Assembly: GCA_030017715.1 (NCBI GenBank)
Contig: JASEIU010000003.1
Coordinates: 1 to 64,000 of the forward strand
Direction of reading: 5' to 3'
DNA length: 64,000 nucleotides
Source: Candidatus Saccharicenans sp.
GTDB taxonomy: Bacteria > Acidobacteriota > Aminicenantia > Aminicenantales > Saccharicenantaceae
The stretch's first letter is position 1. Each line of letters starts with the position of its first letter. Under the pieces are notes generated by a model that saw nothing but the letters and a program-made list of their open reading frames with translations, was not told where the DNA came from and ran no database searches. A program made the translations under genes and the position numbers. Below are positions 1-9,038 of this stretch, in pieces.

Positions 1-1
1 G

Positions 2-175
2 ACCTCTATCAAAAACTTTTCCCTCTGCCTGGATACCATGTATCTGCCAACGACCGAAATCGAACAACTGGCAAGAGAAACTCTGGGGGGTAAGAGTAAG
101 AATAATATGAAAAGCGGTGTTTTTTTCTATCTGGCCATCAGCAATTTAATTTTTTTCTTTGATGTCCGTCCCTGA
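2..175 (+). CDS. possible 3' end of an unidentified gene cut by the window start
   Basis: Frame 2 is open from the first base for 57 codons and stops at TGA 173-175. The last part is hydrophobic (around SGVFFYLAISNLIFFF). I recognise no family, and 57 codons without a stop is not strong evidence. It would lie just upstream of the carA promoter in the same direction. It may be the C-terminus of a membrane protein or chance. Confidence 0.2.
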   Translation, partial: TSIKNFSLCLDTMYLPTTEIEQLARETLGGKSKNNMKSGVFFYLAISNLIFFFDVRP

Positions 176-178
176 ATC

Positions 179-207
179 TTGCCAGTCTGCCCGAATTATG
201 CTAAAGT
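179..207 (+). promoter_or_regulatory. predicted sigma70-type promoter of carAB
   Basis: A -35-like TTGCCA at 179-184 and a -10-like TAAAGT at 202-207 are separated by 17 bp. TG at 199-200 adds an extended -10. The expected start of transcription is near 214, a few bases before the GGAGG ribosome-binding site of carA. Seen by eye only. Confidence 0.45.
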
Positions 208-232
208 CAGAAAAATTTCTGGAGGATGAAAC

Positions 233-1309
233 ACGAAGTACGGAGCGCTGGTCCTCAAGGACGGAACCGTCTTTGAGGGCAGAGGATTTGGAGCCTGTGG
301 CCGGACCGGGGGGGAAGTCGTTTTTAATACCGGGATGGTCGGGTATGTCGAAGCCCTGACCGACCCTTCTTACCACGGACAGATTCTGGCTCAGTCCTAT
401 CCGCTCATCGGGAATTATGGCGTAAATCCTGAAGATTTTGAATCAGAGCATCCCCGGGTTAAGGGGTATGTCGTTTCAGATTACACTCTATTCCCTTCCC
501 ATCACTCCTCCAGGAAAAGCCTCAATCGCTGGCTGGAAGAACACCGGATCCCCGGGCTTTATGATATCGACACCAGAGCGCTGATTAAAAGGCTGAGACA
601 TTACGGAGTTATTCCCGGTCTCTTGGTGGTTTCAGAAAAGCCAGTAAGAATCAGACCGCTGATAAAAGAAGCCAGAAGTTTGCCGGACCCAAATGCCGGA
701 AACCTGGTGGCTGAAGTTTCCACGCGGGACATTCATATTCACAACCCCGAAGGCCGGAAAAGGCTGGTTCTGATTGACTGCGGTGTGAAGCGGGGAATCA
801 TTCGCAGCCTGGTCGCCCGCGGTGTTTCGGTTATCAGGGTGCCCGACGATTTCCCGGCGGAAAAAATTCTGGATTTCAATCCGGAAGGCCTGGTCATATC
901 CAATGGTCCGGGCGACCCGGAGAAATGCCGGGCGGTTCCGACCGTTGCCGCCCTTCTGAAGCAAAGCCTGCCGATTCTCGGTATATGCCTCGGTCATCAG
1001 ATTTTAGCCTTAGCTGCCGGAGCCCGAACCTACAAGCTGAAATTCGGCCACCGCTCTCAGAACCAGCCCTGCCTGGAAGAGGGCACCCGGCGCTGCTATC
1101 TCACGAGTCAGAATCACGGTTACGCCGTAGACACCGGCACCCTGTCTTCCGACTGGTCAATCTGGTTTACCAACGCCAACGACGGCACGAATGAAGGACT
1201 GCGGCACAAAAAGAGACCCATCCTTGGGGTGCAGTTTCATCCGGAAGCTTCCCCCGGACCGACCGACACCGAATTTATCTTTGACCTCTTTCTGGAGAAG
1301 CTCCGATGA
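233..1309 (+). CDS. carA: carbamoyl-phosphate synthase small (glutaminase) subunit
   Basis: CarA hydrolyses glutamine and passes ammonia to CarB for carbamoyl phosphate, which feeds pyrimidine and arginine synthesis. The class I amidotransferase half has the nucleophile Cys252 in GICLGHQ and the His336/Glu338 pair in FHPEASPGP. The N-terminal half has the family motif EVVFNTGM. The first in-frame ATG (335) falls inside that motif, so it is internal; homology runs back to about 233. A stop lies in frame at 227-229 and no ATG, GTG or TTG occurs between. ACG at 233 sits 7 nt after GGAGG (221-225) and aligns with the usual initiator Met, giving 358 residues, normal for the family. An assembly error (one extra A near 229) is the alternative. 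The stop overlaps carB by 4 nt. Confidence 0.93.
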   Translation, partial: TKYGALVLKDGTVFEGRGFGACGRTGGEVVFNTGMVGYVEALTDPSYHGQILAQSYPLIGNYGVNPEDFESEHPRVKGYVVSDYTLFPSHHSSRKSLNRWLEEHRIPGLYDIDTRALIKRLRHYGVIPGLLVVSEKPVRIRPLIKEARSLPDPNAGNLVAEVSTRDIHIHNPEGRKRLVLIDCGVKRGIIRSLVARGVSVIRVPDDFPAEKILDFNPEGLVISNGPGDPEKCRAVPTVAALLKQSLPILGICLGHQILALAAGARTYKLKFGHRSQNQPCLEEGTRRCYLTSQNHGYAVDTGTLSSDWSIWFTNANDGTNEGLRHKKRPILGVQFHPEASPGPTDTEFIFDLFLEKLR

Positions 1310-4300
1310 AGAAAATCAAGAAAGTTCTTCTTCTCGGCAGCGGAGCCATAAAAATTGGCGAGGCCGGCGAGTTCGATTATTCCGGGAGTCAGGCGATAAA
1401 AGCCCTGAAAGAAGAAGGCCTGGAGGTGGTCCTGGTCAACCCCAACATCGCTACCATTCAGACCTCCGAATTTCTGGCCGATAAAATTTATTTTCTCCCG
1501 GTCGAGCCCTATTTCGTGGAAAAAATCATCGAAAAAGAAAAACCCGAAGCAATGATGATTTCTTTTGGTGGACAGACCGCCCTCAACTGCGGGCTGGCTC
1601 TCTGGAAAAAAGGTATCCTCGACAAACATAAAATAGAAGTCCTCGGAACCGGCCTGGAATCGGTGGAAATCACCGAAGACCGCGGCCTGTTCAACCGCAC
1701 TCTCAAGGACGCCGGCCTGAAAACCCCGGTCGGAGTAGCCGTTTCTTCAATCGAAGAAGGGCTGCAGGCCGCTGGCAAAATCGGATTCCCGGTAATGCTG
1801 CGAGCGGCGTTTGCTCTCGGGGGCAAGGGCAGTTCTCTCTGTTGTCAGCAGGAGGAACTGGAAGCGAAGCTGCGGCTGGCGCTTTCTGAAGCCAGTCAGG
1901 TCCTGGTCGAAGAATATCTGGAAGGCTGGAAAGAAATGGAATATGAGATCATCCGCGACCGGGCCGACAACTGCCTGGCCATCTGCAATATGGAAAACAT
2001 AGATCCCATGGGCATCCATACCGGCGAAAGCATCGTGATCGCGCCCTCTCAGACTTTAACCAACTCCGAATACCACCGCCTCAGAGAAATAGCTTTTCGG
2101 GCGGTCAGGAAATTGAACATCATCGGAGAATGCAACATTCAGTATGCTCTGAATCCGGAGAGCGGCGACTACCGGATTATCGAAATAAACGCCCGGCTGT
2201 CGCGCTCCTCGGCTCTCGCCTCTAAAGCCACCGGATATCCTCTGGCCTTCATGGCCGCTAAATTAATGCTTGGCTGTACTCTCCCGGAGCTCAAAAATCC
2301 CATCACCCGGGCCACTACCGCCTGTTTTGAGCCGGCTCTCGATTATGTCACGGTGAAGATACCGCGCTGGGATCTGAAAAAGTTCGCCCGCGTCTCCCAG
2401 AAAATTGGCTCGGAGATGAAATCTGTGGGTGAGGTCATGGCCATCGGCCGGAGCTTTGAAGAAGCTTTCCAGAAAGCCCTGCGGATGTTACAGATCGGGA
2501 TGTACGGTTTTGTCGGCAACAAAAATTATTCTTTTAAGAATTTAGAAAAAGAGCTGGCTCAACCGACGGACGAAAGAATCTTCGGCATTGCAGAAGCCTT
2601 TCAAAAAGGCTGGTCGGTGGAAAAGGTGGCCAGGCTGACCAGAATCGACCCCTGGTTCCTTCATAAAATGAAAGGGCTGGTAGAACTGGAAAAACAGATC
2701 CGGGGGTTCTCCCTGGACTCGCTGCCTGCTGAACTTCTCCGGCAAGCTAAGAAGCAAGGTTTCTCAGATAAACAAATTGCCATTTTCACCTCAAGCAGCG
2801 AAGGAGAGGTCAGGGAAAGACGCCGCCGGCTTAGAATCAGGCCGACAGTGAAGCAGATCGACACACTGGCCGCTGAATATCCGGCAAAAACAAATTATCT
2901 TTACCTGACTTACAGCGGACGGGAGGAGGATATCCGCTTCCGCCCATCCAGAAAAAAAATTATGGTGCTCGGCTCCGGTCCTTACAGCATCGGCTCTTCC
3001 GTGGAATTTGACTGGTGCGCAGTGAACACCGTGCGCGTCCTGCGGCAGCTCGGTTATCAGACGCTTATGGTCAATTACAATCCGGAAACCGTCTCGACCG
3101 ATTACGATATGTGCGACCGCCTATATTTCGACGAACTGAGTTTCGAGCGGGTGCTGGATATCTGGGAAAAGGAAAAACCGCTGGGGGTGATAATTTCCAT
3201 GGGAGGCCAGGTGCCTAACAATCTGGCCTTAAAACTTCACCAGGCTGGAGTCAGGGTACTGGGCACTTCGCCTGAAAGCATTGACCGGGCGGAAGACCGC
3301 CACAAGTTTTCAACCCTGCTGGATGAGCTGGGAATAGACCAGCCGCCGTGGAAAGAAGTTACCAGCCTGGAGGAGGCCAGAAATTTCTGCGCCGCGGCCG
3401 GCTATCCGGTCATCATCAGACCTTCTTATGTGCTCAGCGGAGCAGCCATGAGTCTGGTATTTGAAGAGAAATATCTGGAAAAATATCTGAAAAAAGCTTC
3501 CATCGTTTCTCCCGAACATCCGGTTGTGATTTCAAAATTCATACTCGGGGCCAAGGAAATTGAGCTGGAAGCCGTGGCCAACCGGGGAAAAGTAATAGCC
3601 TCAGCCATCATCGAACATATTGAAAATGCCGGCGTCCATTCCGGTGACGCCACCATGGTTGTCCCGCCGCAAAAAATCTATTTAGAAACCATCAGGCGCG
3701 TTCGCTTGATCGGAGAAAAAATTGCCCGGGCGCTGAAAATAACCGGTCCATTTAACCTTCAGCTTCTGGCCAGGGATAACCAGCTCAAGGTAATAGAATG
3801 CAACCTGAGAGCTTCCCGGTCGCTTCCCTTTGTCTCCAAGGTTTCTCGCCTGCCATTTATTGAACTGGCCGTGAGGGCCATGCTCGGGCTCCCTGTCAGC
3901 AACAGCAGATCAATTTTTGAGCTGAATCACGTCGGGGTTAAAGCCCCGCAGTTTTCTTTCTCCAGACTGAAAGGAGCCGACCCTCGATTGGGAGTGGAAA
4001 TGGCTTCGACCGGCGAGGTGGCCTGTCTGGGTGACGATGTTCACGAAGCCCTTCTTAAAGCCATGCTGGCTGCCGGCTACAGACTGCCGGAAAAATCGAT
4101 TCTTCTCAGCCTCGGCGGTGAAGAAAACAAGCAGAAGTTCTTAGAAGCCGCCAGGATGTTAGCTGAAACCGGACTGACCATTTATGCTACTGAAGGCACC
4201 TCCAGGTTCTTAAAACGCCATGGACTGGAAAGCTTCAGACTCTACAAGATCCATCAGGTCCAACAGCCAAACCTCAAAGATTTTCTGCTGGAAAAAAAGG

Positions 4301-4494
4301 TCGATTTCCTGATTTCCGTCCCCCACCCCGGAAAACCGGTCGAATTTGACTCCGACTATCGTATGAGGAGGCTGGCAGTGGACCTGGGTCTCCCGGTTAT
4401 CACCAATCTGCAGTTAGCCGAAATATTCGTCGCCGCCCTGAGGGCCAAAAGAGTTGATAAGCTAACCATCAAAGCCTGGTCAGAATATGACTGA
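1306..4494 (+). CDS. carB: carbamoyl-phosphate synthase large subunit
   Basis: This 1062-residue protein makes carbamoyl phosphate from bicarbonate, ammonia and two ATP in a complex with CarA. It shows the duplicated ATP-grasp layout: GSGAIKIGEAGEFDYSGSQ opens the first half and GSGPYSIGSSVEFDW (about residue 550) the second. A C-terminal MGS-like regulatory domain covers roughly the last 130 residues. The first half carries NARLSRSSALASKATGYP and KIPRWDL, wording typical of the Bacteroidetes and animal CAD/CPS1 branch; the E. coli type has NPRVSRSS. The start codon overlaps the carA stop (ATGA), so the two are probably translationally coupled. The gene ends 27 nt from a convergent methyltransferase gene. 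Confidence 0.96.
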   Translation: MKKIKKVLLLGSGAIKIGEAGEFDYSGSQAIKALKEEGLEVVLVNPNIATIQTSEFLADKIYFLPVEPYFVEKIIEKEKPEAMMISFGGQTALNCGLALWKKGILDKHKIEVLGTGLESVEITEDRGLFNRTLKDAGLKTPVGVAVSSIEEGLQAAGKIGFPVMLRAAFALGGKGSSLCCQQEELEAKLRLALSEASQVLVEEYLEGWKEMEYEIIRDRADNCLAICNMENIDPMGIHTGESIVIAPSQTLTNSEYHRLREIAFRAVRKLNIIGECNIQYALNPESGDYRIIEINARLSRSSALASKATGYPLAFMAAKLMLGCTLPELKNPITRATTACFEPALDYVTVKIPRWDLKKFARVSQKIGSEMKSVGEVMAIGRSFEEAFQKALRMLQIGMYGFVGNKNYSFKNLEKELAQPTDERIFGIAEAFQKGWSVEKVARLTRIDPWFLHKMKGLVELEKQIRGFSLDSLPAELLRQAKKQGFSDKQIAIFTSSSEGEVRERRRRLRIRPTVKQIDTLAAEYPAKTNYLYLTYSGREEDIRFRPSRKKIMVLGSGPYSIGSSVEFDWCAVNTVRVLRQLGYQTLMVNYNPETVSTDYDMCDRLYFDELSFERVLDIWEKEKPLGVIISMGGQVPNNLALKLHQAGVRVLGTSPESIDRAEDRHKFSTLLDELGIDQPPWKEVTSLEEARNFCAAAGYPVIIRPSYVLSGAAMSLVFEEKYLEKYLKKASIVSPEHPVVISKFILGAKEIELEAVANRGKVIASAIIEHIENAGVHSGDATMVVPPQKIYLETIRRVRLIGEKIARALKITGPFNLQLLARDNQLKVIECNLRASRSLPFVSKVSRLPFIELAVRAMLGLPVSNSRSIFELNHVGVKAPQFSFSRLKGADPRLGVEMASTGEVACLGDDVHEALLKAMLAAGYRLPEKSILLSLGGEENKQKFLEAARMLAETGLTIYATEGTSRFLKRHGLESFRLYKIHQVQQPNLKDFLLEKKVDFLISVPHPGKPVEFDSDYRMRRLAVDLGLPVITNLQLAEIFVAALRAKRVDKLTIKAWSEYD

Positions 4495-4521
4495 CCTATT
4501 CGGGAAATCATTACTTTTTTT

Positions 4522-5268
4522 TCATAACGGTTTGGACGCTTCCACCAGCAGGGTCAGGCCGTGGTTCCTCCTGTCCGGCGGGGGTTCAGCCAGCTTAAGG
4601 CCGATCAAACCGAAAGTTCCGAGTAAAAGATATCCAATAAACCGCAGGGGCCTTAAAACCGGCCCCAGGTCATCAAGTCTCCAGGACAACCGAGTCAGCC
4701 ACAGAGCCATTGAACCTGTCAGGACGAACTGATCGCGCTCCGGTCTCAACCCGGCCTGTTCTAATTTGCGGGCCATCACTTCCCGGCTGTAAAATTGATT
4801 TACCCCATATCGCTTGCGGTGATTTTCCTTTTCCCTGGCTTTCAGGCCTGGACTGGAAAGACTGTCGGCTGATAAAAACAGTCTTCCGCCAGGTTTCAAT
4901 GACCGGGCTATCAACCGCAGCGCTTTCTCGTCGTCCTGCAGATGCTCAATGACACAGAAGCTAACGATTTTGTCAAAATAATTTTCCGGAAAGTCAAGCT
5001 CTTCGGCCTTCATTTCCAAAAAAACAAGATTACTGCCGCTGGCCCGGTTACGAGCTCTGGCCAGAGCTTTACTCCGGATATCAATCCCGATGACCTCGGC
5101 CCGCTTTCTGGCCATCCGCTCGGTAAAAAAGCCGTCTCCGCATCCAACATCAAGTATCTTCTCTCCTGGCCGGGGACTCAGCCAGCGCATGAGAGTGGCG
5201 CCTTCTTCAATACGCCTGATATTATGATGAAAGCCTGAAAACCTGACGAGTAGAGGTTTTATTTTCAT
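4522..5268 (-). CDS. class I SAM-dependent methyltransferase with C-terminal hydrophobic segment
   Basis: A Rossmann-fold methyltransferase: motif I is ILDVGCGDGFF, an acidic residue ends the next strand (VIGIDIR), and IVSFCVIEHL fits motif IV/post-IV of the UbiE/Methyltransf_11 type. Near the C-terminus a hydrophobic stretch (FIGYLLLGTFGLIGL) could attach it to the membrane. The substrate cannot be read from sequence. I chose ATG 5268 because GGAG lies 5 nt upstream and the fold begins soon after; a longer TTG start at 5361 lacks a ribosome-binding site. The result is 248 residues. It is convergent with carB and monocistronic. Confidence 0.8.
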   Translation of the reverse strand: MKIKPLLVRFSGFHHNIRRIEEGATLMRWLSPRPGEKILDVGCGDGFFTERMARKRAEVIGIDIRSKALARARNRASGSNLVFLEMKAEELDFPENYFDKIVSFCVIEHLQDDEKALRLIARSLKPGGRLFLSADSLSSPGLKAREKENHRKRYGVNQFYSREVMARKLEQAGLRPERDQFVLTGSMALWLTRLSWRLDDLGPVLRPLRFIGYLLLGTFGLIGLKLAEPPPDRRNHGLTLLVEASKPL

Positions 5269-5691
5269 TGAAACTCCGGGACTGGCAAGTAGCCGGTCTT
5301 TAGAATGGTCTGGTTTCTTTTTCCTTAGACAATAATACCTCGCCGGGATAACTGTTTTCAAGGCAAATAATAATCACTTCTGGGCTGCCAACTGGCTCCA
5401 TCAGGTAAGGCAGATTACAGAAAATCAATCAAGTTCGGGCGCGGCGGCAGGGAATTTGATTCCTCATCATACTTAGAAGCATCATTAAGAATTTCAGCCG
5501 GCAGCCCGGCCATCTTCTTTCACGAAATTTTATCTTGACTTAAATCCCCAAATAAATATAAAAGAAAACAAAGGGTATTTCGTGAGAGCAAAAAGAATCA
5601 TTTCCAGAACTCTGCATCCAGACGGTCACGGTCTCAACTGAACCCTCCCGGAGGCCACAGAAATAGCCTTTTTTGAGGAAAGGAGTCGCCC
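5269..5691. other. intergenic region between divergent genes, holds the promoter of the large two-gene module
   Basis: This 423-bp stretch separates the methyltransferase from the Tat-signal gene. Apart from the promoter near 5535-5562 and an AAGGAG ribosome-binding site just before 5692, I see no gene and no convincing RNA. The predicted transcript leader is about 120 nt. Confidence 0.5.
5535..5562 (+). promoter_or_regulatory. predicted promoter of the 5692-13028 operon
   Basis: TTGACT (5535-5540) and TATAAA (5557-5562) are 16 bp apart in an AT-rich stretch. This is a near-consensus housekeeping promoter, so the two large genes downstream are probably expressed in ordinary growth. Confidence 0.6.
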
Positions 5692-8600
5692 ATGTCCGAC
5701 CCTGAGTCTAAAAAAAAGAGGGAAGGCCAGCAAAATTCGCAGCCTGTCCAAATTTCACGCCGGAAGTTCCTTTCTTATGCCGGAATCCTGGGAGTCACGC
5801 CGGTAATCGACCAGCTGCAGCAGATCCAGAAAAAGGTCGTTCCGCAAAAACAGATCGTTTTGCCCCGGACCGGGCTGTTGCTCAAAGCCTTCAGACCTGA
5901 TGACTTGCTGCACCTGGATTTTGAATTCCTTAACCTGAAGCTGGTAAACCTGCCGCGACCTCACCTGGTAAGGGAAAAGCCATCCCAGCCGGCTTATTTG
6001 ATCGTTCATTTTCCGCCTCAGAGCATCGCTGAAGAAGCTTTTTTTGAAGCCAGCACTCCGGCTGAATCGGAAACACCGAAACCGCCACCGGTCTTCACCA
6101 GAATTGCCGGCCCCAGCCGACTGGCCTTTTTGATACCCGACGAAATTAAAGAAATTCCCCTGACCCTGGAATCGCTTCTGGCCTGGCATCTCTATCAACC
6201 GAGTCTGGTTCCGGTAGCCCTGGCGCCAGCAGTTCCGGGCCAGAAAACCCCCGAACCTTCCAGAGCCAGAACCGGGGCCCCGGCCGCTTCCACCCGCTCA
6301 CTTCTCTCTCAAACCGGACCTTCAACTCAGATAATATTTCTGAAACAGAACAAGCTGGCTCAAGCTCAGGTCAGCCCGTCTCTCAAGGCTTTGCTCAAAC
6401 CTTCCCCGCCGGAAAACTTTCAGACAGCCATCGAGATGCCTTACCGGTTGATTCTTTCCCCCAATCCTTACAACGTCTGGCTGCATACCGCCGGAGCCAC
6501 CTCAACCGCCGGCTGGACTGAGCTCTGGCATACCAGACTGGCCGCCCTGAATCCTGATGGCACTGTCAGCGAATCAGAGAATCCCTATCTGGCTGTCAGG
6601 GCCGTCTGGTCTCCCGACGTTGACCTAAATAATTTATCCGGTCCACCGAAGGAATCAAAACCGCGTCTGTCTTTGAGCCCGAACGACCGTCATCAGATTG
6701 TCCACCTCAGCAGCAATTTTACTTTGAGGAACCCTGATAAGAGCGCCTATGAACCAAAGCCAGTGAAGATTAACAGGATGATGCTCAGCCCCCTGGGAGC
6801 CTGGCTTGATTCTGTCGGCCACTGGAATCCAATGTCTCCCCTCTCGGTTATCACCTGGCAGCATTTAGCCACAATGGGACGCGACCATTTTGTCAAGGTG
6901 GTATACAAGGGCTACCTTCTTCCCTTCGGGCACCGGGCAGCTCTGGTAAAAGAAACTGAAAGAAAGTTTTACAAAGGCAAAGATGGACACAATTTCGCCT
7001 ATCTTTTTCAGAAAATGTACCTTTTAATTCGCGATCCTGACCGGGCTTTTCCAGCCCCCTTCCAGCAATATGAAGGCCGGGAAGTCCCCTTCAAACTGGT
7101 CAGACTTACCACCAGAAAAACACCGCCGCTTGACCTGCCGGAAAACAATCAGGTTCTTCCCGATTCCGGACAGCAGGCTTTCTGGCCCAGGGTTGGGGGG
7201 AAGGATTTTCAGTTTCACGCCATCGCCATCGACCATGAAGGTCAGGAAGTTGAGTTCCGTATGCCCATGGTCTTTATTGATAACGAATATGCTTTTAACC
7301 CCACAAAACTAAATCAGGTAATAGGAGCCTATAATTCAAAATCTTCAACCCCTGCAGTCAAAAGAAGACCGGACCTGATGGGCCAGAGCATTGCCTTCGC
7401 GCCGGAAAGGAAAAAAGGCGACACCAGTTTTGAAACCCAGTCGCTGACCTGGCAGATGGTGGGAGCTAAACCTAACTCTTCCCCGCCGGCTTTCGAGATG
7501 CAGGATCAGCCGATGTGTTTTCCAGCCCTGGAAGAGGCGGCCATTGCCATTCCGGCCCTTAAGAACCTGGTTGGCTTCGACAGCACGCAGGTTAAATACG
7601 CTGAACCTTATATCAAGAACGGCCTGAGCCCTTCCGGCAATAAGGGCGAACTGATCTTCCAGGTTCTCAACCCGCCCCGCCTGGATTTTGCGGCCGGCGG
7701 CCAGGCGGAAAAATCCGGTGGGATCGCCACCCCCAGCTTTTCCATCGTCGGGCTGTCCCGAATCCTGGGACCAGTGGGGGCCGGCCTGGCTGAGTCAGTT
7801 CCGGACCCTGTAGCTCAAGCCGCGGACGCCCTGAATGATATAGTGGCTGGCAAGTTTGACCCGAAAAAGTTTTTCAGCGACAAAGCCAAAATTCTGGGCG
7901 GAATTCTGCTCCAGGATGTCATCGACCAGGTCAATGATTTCACCAGCCCCGCCAATACCGGAAAGGCTCTGACCATCAAGAATGAGCAGGTTTATGAAAG
8001 CGACGGCAAAACCCCGGCCGGAATCAAAACGCTGCTAAAATGGACACCATCTGTCCACGACGTCCTGATTTTTATCGCCAACCGCGACGGCACCAAATCC
8101 ACCCTGACTCTGAATGTAGAAGCCGTCAGCTATATCAACGGGAAAGAATCGACCTATAAGGTCAAAGGCGAGCTGACCGACTTTACCCTGGACCTGATAA
8201 GAGGAATAACGACTTTTATTCTGGTCAAATTTTCCAAATTCACTTTTACCACCGAAAAGGGCAAGAAAACAGACGTCGACCCAAAAATCGCCTCCATCGA
8301 TTTCCGCGGACCTCTGAAGTTCATTAAAGATCTGCTGGACAAAATCCCGCTTCCGGGCGGCTTCAGCGACTCCGACGGCGGTTTCGGTGGAAAGCCGATA
8401 ATCAAGGTGGACGCTTCAGGAGCCAGACTGGGTTATGCCCTGTCGATTCCCGATGTGGCCTTCGGTGTTTTCACTTTGCAGAACCTGAAATTCAGCGGCG
8501 AAATCCACCTGCCTTTTACCGGCGACCCGGTTTCCCTTCGCTTTGCCTTTAACGAGAAGAACAATCCCTTCCTGGTGACCGTGGCCATGTTCGGCGGCGG

Positions 8601-9024
8601 CGGGTTCTTCGCCATCGTTCTTCAGCCACACGGGATCAAACTGATCGAGGGCTCACTGGAGTTTGGCGGCAGCTTCGCCATGAATATCGGCGTGGCCAGC
8701 GGCGGGGTCACCCTGATGGCCGGAATTTATTTCAAATATGAAGACGATGCCCTGACCCTGACCGGTTACGTCCGCTGCACCGGCGAGCTGGACGTTCTGG
8801 GGTTGATCAGCATTTCGGCTGAATTTTACCTTTCGCTGACCTATGAGGAGGCCCGCAACCGGGTCTGGGGCCAGGCTTCGCTGACGGTCAAGATTAAGAT
8901 TGTATTCTTCAGCATTAAGGTAACACTCAAGGTGGAACGAGAGTTCGGACACTCGCCCGCCCCGTTGTTCTGCGACCTGATGGAAGAGAAAGACTGGCTG
9001 GCGTACTGTGAAGCTTTTGCCTGA
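5692..9024 (+). CDS. large Tat-signal protein of unknown function (first gene of a two-gene module)
   Basis: A 1110-residue protein whose function I do not recognise. The N-terminus carries a twin-arginine motif, SRRKFL (residues 23-28), then a modest hydrophobic stretch to about residue 44, suggesting export as a folded protein. Residues 45-230 contain a Pro/Ala-rich linker; the middle is globular, with phrases such as MPYRLILSPNPYNVW and YEGREVPFKLVRLTT. The last ~330 residues are a run of short alternating-hydrophobic segments rich in Gly and aromatics, suggesting stacked beta strands. No catalytic motif, metal site or lipobox is evident. ATG 5692 has AAGGAG upstream. The next gene starts 14 nt after the stop. 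I recall similar pairs of unnamed proteins in other bacteria, but cannot verify this. Confidence 0.85.
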   Translation: MSDPESKKKREGQQNSQPVQISRRKFLSYAGILGVTPVIDQLQQIQKKVVPQKQIVLPRTGLLLKAFRPDDLLHLDFEFLNLKLVNLPRPHLVREKPSQPAYLIVHFPPQSIAEEAFFEASTPAESETPKPPPVFTRIAGPSRLAFLIPDEIKEIPLTLESLLAWHLYQPSLVPVALAPAVPGQKTPEPSRARTGAPAASTRSLLSQTGPSTQIIFLKQNKLAQAQVSPSLKALLKPSPPENFQTAIEMPYRLILSPNPYNVWLHTAGATSTAGWTELWHTRLAALNPDGTVSESENPYLAVRAVWSPDVDLNNLSGPPKESKPRLSLSPNDRHQIVHLSSNFTLRNPDKSAYEPKPVKINRMMLSPLGAWLDSVGHWNPMSPLSVITWQHLATMGRDHFVKVVYKGYLLPFGHRAALVKETERKFYKGKDGHNFAYLFQKMYLLIRDPDRAFPAPFQQYEGREVPFKLVRLTTRKTPPLDLPENNQVLPDSGQQAFWPRVGGKDFQFHAIAIDHEGQEVEFRMPMVFIDNEYAFNPTKLNQVIGAYNSKSSTPAVKRRPDLMGQSIAFAPERKKGDTSFETQSLTWQMVGAKPNSSPPAFEMQDQPMCFPALEEAAIAIPALKNLVGFDSTQVKYAEPYIKNGLSPSGNKGELIFQVLNPPRLDFAAGGQAEKSGGIATPSFSIVGLSRILGPVGAGLAESVPDPVAQAADALNDIVAGKFDPKKFFSDKAKILGGILLQDVIDQVNDFTSPANTGKALTIKNEQVYESDGKTPAGIKTLLKWTPSVHDVLIFIANRDGTKSTLTLNVEAVSYINGKESTYKVKGELTDFTLDLIRGITTFILVKFSKFTFTTEKGKKTDVDPKIASIDFRGPLKFIKDLLDKIPLPGGFSDSDGGFGGKPIIKVDASGARLGYALSIPDVAFGVFTLQNLKFSGEIHLPFTGDPVSLRFAFNEKNNPFLVTVAMFGGGGFFAIVLQPHGIKLIEGSLEFGGSFAMNIGVASGGVTLMAGIYFKYEDDALTLTGYVRCTGELDVLGLISISAEFYLSLTYEEARNRVWGQASLTVKIKIVFFSIKVTLKVEREFGHSPAPLFCDLMEEKDWLAYCEAFA

Positions 9025-9038
9025 AAGGGAGGACCAGA

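Noticed and set aside
335..1309. carA starting at ATG 335
   Set aside because: The Met belongs to the conserved EVVFNTGM motif about 35 residues into the family; the true start must be upstream.
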